A stretch of 10,367 bases of DNA, from positions 1 through 10,367 of the forward strand of contig DYKL01000099.1 of the NCBI GenBank assembly GCA_020722645.1, in the 5' to 3' direction. The translations under genes and the position numbers were made by a program. The DNA comes from Acetofilamentum sp. GTDB lineage: Bacteria > Bacteroidota > Bacteroidia > Bacteroidales > JAFGUD01. The notes beneath the pieces are model-generated. The model was not told where the DNA came from, made no database searches, and saw only the letters and a program-made list of their open reading frames with translations. Positions 6,203-10,367 of the stretch are shown here, in pieces (position 1 is the first letter of the stretch; every line of letters begins with the position of its first letter).

Positions 6203-8584
6203 TTATTTTTTCCTGAATACAATTTTATATTTTTTGTTACCGTAGATTCTGTCGATAGAAAAGAATTCGTCATGGTATTGATTATTAAGATACATTTCAG
6301 TTTGATTGCAGTAAAATTTACTTGCCGGATGTCCTGAATTTCCCGTTGGTATTACTGTTTGTGATTTTTCCCAGTCATTCAATGTAAAGATATGACGATG
6401 AGATGCACCGGTTGTTACTTTATAATTTTTATCAAACGGATACGAAAACGGTGAAACAGTATGATTACTGCCTCCGACCGGATATGGACCTCTGTTTAAC
6501 TTAAATATTTTATCAAGAATTTTTACTTTTGACAAAGGATGCGAAATTTCCAAGGTATGTAATTTGCCGAATTCCCATTTTTCAACATTACTACCAAATT
6601 GTTTTTCGAGCGTATCCAAAGTTTTTTGGTATGCAATTTTTACAATATCTTCAATATTTTCTGTTTTATCGGTTGTCAGGACATTGTCGAAAAGTGCAGA
6701 TTCCTTATTGTTCCACAAATTAAGCAGCATATTGTTCATCATAACTTTTGAATTGTTGAATTCATCATAAACAACGTAAGTAATTTCATCAACAACAGCT
6801 TCCTGAATAAACAAAATATTGAACTGTTCAAAAATCATTGCCGCAACACTTTCGGCAGTCAAAACTCCGTCCCATTGCGAAAGAATTTCAACCGATTTTT
6901 TGTAAGTTTCTGTTTCAAGATTCAGTTTTGAAATTTCAAAAATCATTTTTTCCAAAATATCATCAGCAAGAGCAGATTTTTGGTCAACCAAAATTTGTTT
7001 CATATCTTCGACCGAAATTTTATCTTTTGCCTGAATTAATTCACTGATTCGGCGGTATCTGAAATCCTGAAAATAATATTGCGAAATGTAATAATCTACA
7101 TCATAAGTGCTTTTGTTGTTTGCCGAAACTATGTAACCTCTTTGCGGATTGAACTCATAAGGTAAAGAATCAAAAGAAATAAAGCCTTTCCAGTCGTACA
7201 AAGAAGTATCGCCCGGGAATAGATAAAAACCGTCTGTAATTCTGTCCGGCACTTTTGCTGAAAGCTGAATGCCTATGTTTCCGTTTATGTCTGCATAATT
7301 TATATTCTGAGCAACTGCACCGAAGTTTGAACAGGCTTTTCTGAAATCGTCCCAGTTTTCGGCTCTGTTCAGATAATAAATACCTGCAAATTCATTGCTG
7401 AACTCATTTCCAACCCAATGCATAGAAATTACTTTGTTGTCCAAATTTTTGAATTTTGAAACAATAGGACCTCGGTGTGTGTATTTTATATATCCTTTCA
7501 GAGTTTCTCCCTCTTTGGTGTTGATAATTTCTTCTTTAACAATAATATCTTTCCATTGTCCGTCGTAAAGATATTTTGAAGTGTCTTCGTTAACAGTCTC
7601 GATGTAAAAATCAGTCCCGTCAAGCATAACATTAGTCATACCCCACGCAATATTTTCGTTATGACCGCAAACAATCCCCGGTGCTCCCGGAATAGTAAGA
7701 CCTGAAACATTCATTTCTCCTTCAATTGTCAATTGCATCTGAAACCATATCCCCGGAATACCAAAACCAAGATGCATATCATTGCATAATATCGGAGAAC
7801 CTGTTTCTGATTTTTCGCCGTTTACAACCCAGTTGTTGCTTGCCATAAAAGGAATATTGCCGAGTTCAAAAATTGTAGAACCTAAATCTGATATTTCATC
7901 TTCAATTTCAATAGTTTGATTTTCGGTTAAATGATAAATTGTTTGCTGCTTGTCGAAATTTGGCACAAATTCACTAAATAAAGCAGAATCCACAAGATTT
8001 TGTATTTTATACAAGGTAACTTCTGTTTCCCAAGCCGATACTAAGTCCCATGCAATATAACCAATTAAATTCAATGAATGTTGAGGCTCCCATTTTTGTG
8101 GTTTGTAGCCAAGTATTTTGAACTCTATCGGTAATTTTTTTTGATTTTGTTCAATGTATTGATTTATGCCGTCTGCATAAGCAATCAGAACGTCTTTCAT
8201 ATTTTGGTCGAGGCTGTCGTAAATCATCTGTGATTTTTCAGAAATTCTCAATGCTCTGAGCAACACGTCAGTTTTGAAAAAATCTTTGCCGAAAATTTCG
8301 GATAAGTTACCTTGTGTCGCCCTTCTAATCAAGTCCATTTGCCACATTCTTTCACCTGCAACTATGTAACCGGCAACCATATACAAATCGTGTTCGTTTT
8401 TGGCTATAATATGCGGTATTCCGAGAGAATCAATATAGACTTCAACATCTTCGTTCAGATTATTAAGAACAACATCATTTTTGTAATCAGGTAGGGGTTT
8501 ATGAGAAAAAATGCGTATAAAAATCAAAACGCCGATAATTAAAACGCCGATAATTCCTATTAAAATATATAAAAAACGTTTCAT
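6203..8584 (-). CDS. penicillin acylase family protein (membrane-anchored Ntn hydrolase)
   Basis: A 793-residue precursor of the penicillin/acyl-homoserine-lactone acylase family (S45 Ntn hydrolases), which hydrolyse amide bonds and mature by self-cleavage into alpha and beta chains. Residues about 4-26 are a single hydrophobic segment after MKR, a signal anchor or uncleaved signal, placing the enzyme in the periplasm. The alpha part (about 40-225) includes the typical GERMWQMDLIRRATQG (77-92). Ser249 of ASNNW is the predicted N-terminal nucleophile of the beta chain. Counting from it, His271 (HLGFG) is B23, the position that contacts the nucleophile in AHL acylases, and Asn489 (SANN) is B241, the oxyanion asparagine position of penicillin G acylase. 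Length and order are normal, so it is probably active. There is no T9SS domain. Substrate cannot be read from the sequence: N-acyl homoserine lactones, other acyl-amides and peptides are all possible. The amidase starts 135 bp downstream and may be co-transcribed. Confidence 0.93.
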   Translation of the reverse strand: MKRFLYILIGIIGVLIIGVLIFIRIFSHKPLPDYKNDVVLNNLNEDVEVYIDSLGIPHIIAKNEHDLYMVAGYIVAGERMWQMDLIRRATQGNLSEIFGKDFFKTDVLLRALRISEKSQMIYDSLDQNMKDVLIAYADGINQYIEQNQKKLPIEFKILGYKPQKWEPQHSLNLIGYIAWDLVSAWETEVTLYKIQNLVDSALFSEFVPNFDKQQTIYHLTENQTIEIEDEISDLGSTIFELGNIPFMASNNWVVNGEKSETGSPILCNDMHLGFGIPGIWFQMQLTIEGEMNVSGLTIPGAPGIVCGHNENIAWGMTNVMLDGTDFYIETVNEDTSKYLYDGQWKDIIVKEEIINTKEGETLKGYIKYTHRGPIVSKFKNLDNKVISMHWVGNEFSNEFAGIYYLNRAENWDDFRKACSNFGAVAQNINYADINGNIGIQLSAKVPDRITDGFYLFPGDTSLYDWKGFISFDSLPYEFNPQRGYIVSANNKSTYDVDYYISQYYFQDFRYRRISELIQAKDKISVEDMKQILVDQKSALADDILEKMIFEISKLNLETETYKKSVEILSQWDGVLTAESVAAMIFEQFNILFIQEAVVDEITYVVYDEFNNSKVMMNNMLLNLWNNKESALFDNVLTTDKTENIEDIVKIAYQKTLDTLEKQFGSNVEKWEFGKLHTLEISHPLSKVKILDKIFKLNRGPYPVGGSNHTVSPFSYPFDKNYKVTTGASHRHIFTLNDWEKSQTVIPTGNSGHPASKFYCNQTEMYLNNQYHDEFFSIDRIYGNKKYKIVFRKK

Positions 8585-8613
8585 AATTTTGTTTTTTGGT
8601 TTGAAAATTGTCC

Positions 8614-8621
8614 CAAAAATA
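8614..8621 (-). promoter_or_regulatory. candidate -7 promoter element for the acylase gene
   Basis: The minus strand reads TATTTTTG then GGAC, a match to TAnnTTTG. It lies 30 bp before the acylase ATG, so the leader would be only about 20-25 nt. No good -33 box is visible. In DNA this AT-rich, chance matches are common, hence the modest confidence. Confidence 0.33.
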
Positions 8622-8794
8622 AATAAAATATTTTTGTTTTACCCACATAAATAAAAATAATTATAGCCTTGAAAGTATATAAGGTTGAAAATCAAAAAAT
8701 TAAAATGTGTTTTGATGAAGTTTTTTAGCCCAAATAAAACTTTATGAACTTTAAACATTTAACTTTATAATGTGAATTAAGAGTTGAAGTTTAA

Positions 8795-8833
8795 CTGGCA
8801 GGTGTATATCCTTTCAGGACAGGCACCTGCCAG
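8795..8833. repeat. 10-bp perfect-arm hairpin
   Basis: CTGGCAGGTG (8795-8804) pairs perfectly with CACCTGCCAG (8824-8833). The 19-nt loop holds a smaller stem, TCCT (8809-8812) with AGGA (8816-8819). It is the first of three consecutive hairpins in this intergenic region. Confidence 0.7.
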
Positions 8834-8870
8834 AGGCAAATTGCCTTAATCAGGTGTTTTTCACCTGATT
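8834..8870. repeat. two further consecutive hairpins
   Basis: AGGCAA-A-TTGCCT (8834-8846) is a near-perfect palindrome. Then AATCAGGTG (8848-8856), a TTTTT loop (8857-8861) and CACCTGATT (8862-8870) form a perfect 9-bp hairpin. The CAGGTG/CACCTG core is shared with the preceding hairpin at 8795-8833. There is no T-run after the last stem on the plus strand, so a classical terminator is not indicated; both flanking genes are transcribed away from this region. Confidence 0.65.
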
Positions 8871-9010
8871 TAAAATAAACGCATAACAAGTTAATTTTAA
8901 ACATTATTTTTCAACCCTTAATTCGCGTTTATAATTAATTTAAATGTTAAAATTTAGACAAATATTGTTTTCTTTTCGTTAATACATTATAAATTCTAAA
9001 AACCAGGATT

Positions 9011-10048
9011 ATGCAAAAATTATTACTGTTTTCTGTTTTATTAACATTTACTTATTTTATGAATGCACAATTTCCGGATAATGTTACTCCGTTAGATGTA
9101 AAACCAAATCAGGCGTTTTCTGTTGAAGGTTTTTTGGTAAAAGGTCAGAAAATGGAAGATTTGTCGTGGGCTTCAAATAGTTCGGTTGCTTGTTTTCCGG
9201 GTACTCAAAACAGCAAATTTACAGGTAATCACGTATTGTATTCTATGGTTTTGCCTCCAAAATCACAACTTACTATTACTTTGATTCCTGAGAATGAAGA
9301 TGCAAATCTTAGTTTGTACGCTTATCAAATCGGAACTAACAATTATTCAACAGTTCCAAATCTTACATCTTGTGTAACCTGCGAAGCCGATTATAAATGG
9401 GATTACCCGAAAGTAGGTAAAACACAGGACCATACAAGAAGTGTTTATCTTAATTCTATTGCCAATCCTTATAACGTGGTAATAGGCGTTGCAGGTGCAG
9501 ACGGTCGTGAAAAAGCACCGTTTACTCTGAAAATTGACCTTGTTACAGAAGTTGAAAACACTGAGGAACAGCAACCTCTAAAAATTTATACTGCAAAATC
9601 AGAAAAAGGAAAAATTCTCACTTATGCCGGTGATTTGAGCGAAGGTGTAAAAATCTACGATTTATCATGGGCTTCAAACAGTTCTGTAGCTTGTTTTCCT
9701 GCTACACAGAATTCCAAATTTACAGGAAATCATATTATATACATCACCGAAATACCTGACCATTCAGAGATGGAAATAACTGTTGTACCTGATGATGTTA
9801 ATGCCAATTTCAGCATATACGCATATATGGTAGGTTTAACAAACGATGCTATGGTCCCGAATTTAACATCCTGTATAACCTGTGAAGCCGAGCATAAATG
9901 GGATTATCCAAAAGTAGGCAAAACACAAGACCATACAAGAACAGTTTATCTCAATGCAATTAACAACCGTTATAAAGTTGTAATAGGTGTTGCAGGTGCC
10001 GAAGGTCTGACAAACGGTACTTTTAAGCTGAAAATATCTGTAAAATAA
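9011..10048 (+). CDS. secreted tandem-duplicated PPC-like domain protein, function unknown
   Basis: A 345-residue exported protein that I cannot assign to a named family. Residues 1-20 are a Sec signal ending MNAQ. The mature part is two copies of one domain, about 50-179 and 217-344, offset by 167 residues. Each copy begins DLSWASNSSVACFP, then TQNSKFTGNH, a beta-rich core with LSLYAY or FSIYAY, then NLTSC-x-TCEA, KWDYPKVGKTQDHTR and VVIGVAGA. The order of strands, the LYAY motif and the final VVIGVAGA-to-LKI segment resemble bacterial pre-peptidase C-terminal (PPC) beta-sandwich domains; this is a pattern judgement. Each copy has three conserved cysteines (61, 121, 124; 228, 288, 291), two of them CxxC. 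No protease, lipobox or T9SS sorting domain is seen, so periplasmic or Sec-only release is likely. It is transcribed alone, divergently from the acylase. AGGA lies only 2 nt before the ATG, too close to act as a normal ribosome site. I found no good TAnnTTTG promoter match upstream. Confidence 0.9.
   Translation: MQKLLLFSVLLTFTYFMNAQFPDNVTPLDVKPNQAFSVEGFLVKGQKMEDLSWASNSSVACFPGTQNSKFTGNHVLYSMVLPPKSQLTITLIPENEDANLSLYAYQIGTNNYSTVPNLTSCVTCEADYKWDYPKVGKTQDHTRSVYLNSIANPYNVVIGVAGADGREKAPFTLKIDLVTEVENTEEQQPLKIYTAKSEKGKILTYAGDLSEGVKIYDLSWASNSSVACFPATQNSKFTGNHIIYITEIPDHSEMEITVVPDDVNANFSIYAYMVGLTNDAMVPNLTSCITCEAEHKWDYPKVGKTQDHTRTVYLNAINNRYKVVIGVAGAEGLTNGTFKLKISVK
9158..9547 (+). repeat. first copy of the PPC-like domain
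   Basis: Residues 50-179 of the secreted protein. It aligns without gaps with the second copy through the strongly conserved segments DLSWASNSSVACFP-x-TQNSKFTGNH and NLTSC-x-TCEA to VYLN. At the DNA level the copies differ mostly at synonymous third positions. Confidence 0.8.
9659..10042 (+). repeat. second copy of the PPC-like domain
   Basis: Residues 217-344, offset 167 residues from the first copy. Its cysteines 228, 288 and 291 fall exactly at the offset of 61, 121 and 124. The linker between the copies (about 180-216) is variable and charged. Confidence 0.8.
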
Positions 10049-10110
10049 TATTTAGTCCACTTTAAAAAAATTGTACAGAAAGGGATATTAAGGTTCCAAA
10101 ATTTGTGTTT

Positions 10111-10146
10111 CTGATAAAACAAAAGACGCAAAGCGTTTAAAATCAG
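10111..10146. terminator. possible hairpin downstream of the PPC-like gene
   Basis: CTGAT (10111-10115) can pair with ATCAG (10142-10146) around an inner stem ACGC-AAA-GCGT (10126-10136). It lies about 60 bp after the stop codon and is followed, after a further 20 bp, by TTCTTTTTT. The stem is interrupted and AT-rich, so a terminator role is only plausible. Confidence 0.25.
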
Positions 10147-10367
10147 ATGTTTAATTTTGGTAATTTATTCTTTTTTAGGCAAAAATGGCAATTATTTTAA
10201 TGTAAATTATTAAAATTAGGACAAAAAATTACCACTTTTTCAGAAAAAACGCTCATAAATGCGTTTTAACGCACGAAAATTAATTTTCCGACCTAAAACA
10301 CCACTTTTTGAGAAATGGCTCTAAAATGCACAGAAATGCCCCAAATTCGCATTCGGCTTATTTTTTT
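10147..10367. other. non-coding right flank with short repeats
   Basis: AT-rich with no convincing gene on either strand. ACCACTTTTT-C-AGAAA (10231-10246) recurs as ACCACTTTTT-G-AGAAA (10300-10315), a 16-bp direct repeat with one mismatch and a 69-bp offset. Between them TGCGTT-TT-AACGCA (10260-10273) forms a short palindrome. It could be the edge of an intergenic repeat or mobile element continuing past the window; nothing in the window decides this. Confidence 0.35.

Larger units (their letters stand above)
8764..8934. mobile_element. possible MITE-like element or palindromic island
   Basis: An inverted pair bounds this block: GAATTAAGAGTTGAA (8774-8788) and TTCAACCCTTAATTC (8910-8924), 15 bp with one mismatch. 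Extended outward to about 8764 and 8934 the ends match at 19 of 25 positions. Between them are three successive hairpins (8795-8870) and a further pair ATAAACGC (8875-8882) with GCGTTTAT (8925-8932). It has no coding capacity. Terminal inverted repeats around non-coding, self-complementary DNA suggest a MITE or a composite REP (BIME-like) unit. I see no clear target-site duplication, so mobility is inference. It lies between the divergent acylase and PPC-like genes. Confidence 0.4.

Noticed and set aside
6203..8584. Reading the acylase as a beta-lactam resistance gene
   Set aside because: The family name is historical. Members act on many acyl-amides and the sequence does not show a preference for penicillins.
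9005..9008. AGGA as a Shine-Dalgarno site for the PPC-like gene
   Set aside because: Only 2 nt separate it from the ATG, too close for normal use, and Bacteroidota rarely rely on such sites.
10293..10367. Short minus-strand reading frame entering from the right edge
   Set aside because: About 24 codons with no recognisable motif, overlapping the direct repeat; it is too short to call as a partial gene.
1..10367. tRNA, rRNA, CRISPR array, transposase or phage gene
   Set aside because: I looked for T-loop-like motifs, regularly spaced repeats and transposase or phage proteins on both strands and found none that hold up.

Overview
The window looks like chromosomal DNA from a member of the Bacteroidota (Bacteroidetes). 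The DNA is visibly AT-rich. The start codons lack Shine-Dalgarno sequences at normal spacing and sit in A-rich leaders. Two genes have upstream matches to the Bacteroidetes -7 promoter element TAnnTTTG. The 1181-residue amidase ends in a type A C-terminal sorting domain of the type IX secretion system (T9SS), which is confined to this phylum. I cannot name genus or species from the sequence.

Layout, left to right. Positions 1-405 are non-coding and contain REP-like and other palindromic repeats. Positions 406-2217 (minus) encode the translational GTPase BipA/TypA. Positions 2218-2521 hold its leader, with a 12-bp inverted repeat and a probable promoter. Positions 2522-6067 (minus) encode a very large secreted N-acetylmuramoyl-L-alanine amidase: lysozyme-like domain, Amidase_2, CUB, Ig-like/concanavalin-like region, FN3-like, two PKD domains, T9SS sorting domain. 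Positions 6203-8584 (minus) encode a membrane-anchored penicillin-acylase-family Ntn hydrolase. Positions 8585-9010 are a divergent intergenic region with a cluster of hairpins bounded by imperfect inverted repeats, possibly a MITE-like element. Positions 9011-10048 (plus) encode a small secreted protein of two tandem, strongly conserved PPC-like domains, which I cannot assign to a function. Positions 10049-10367 are non-coding and contain short repeats and hairpins.

The three minus-strand genes read acylase, then amidase, then bipA. The 135-bp gap between acylase and amidase allows co-transcription, but no shared pathway is proven. Acylase, amidase and duplicated-domain protein all carry an N-terminal export signal or anchor, so most of the window serves the cell envelope or exterior. 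BipA is a housekeeping cytoplasmic gene and probably an unrelated neighbour.

I found no RNA gene, CRISPR array, transposase or complete prophage. The items most worth following up are the duplicated cysteine-containing protein, the amidase's lysozyme-like domain with an apparent Glu-to-Asn change at the catalytic position, and a palindromic repeat family present at both ends of the three-gene block.
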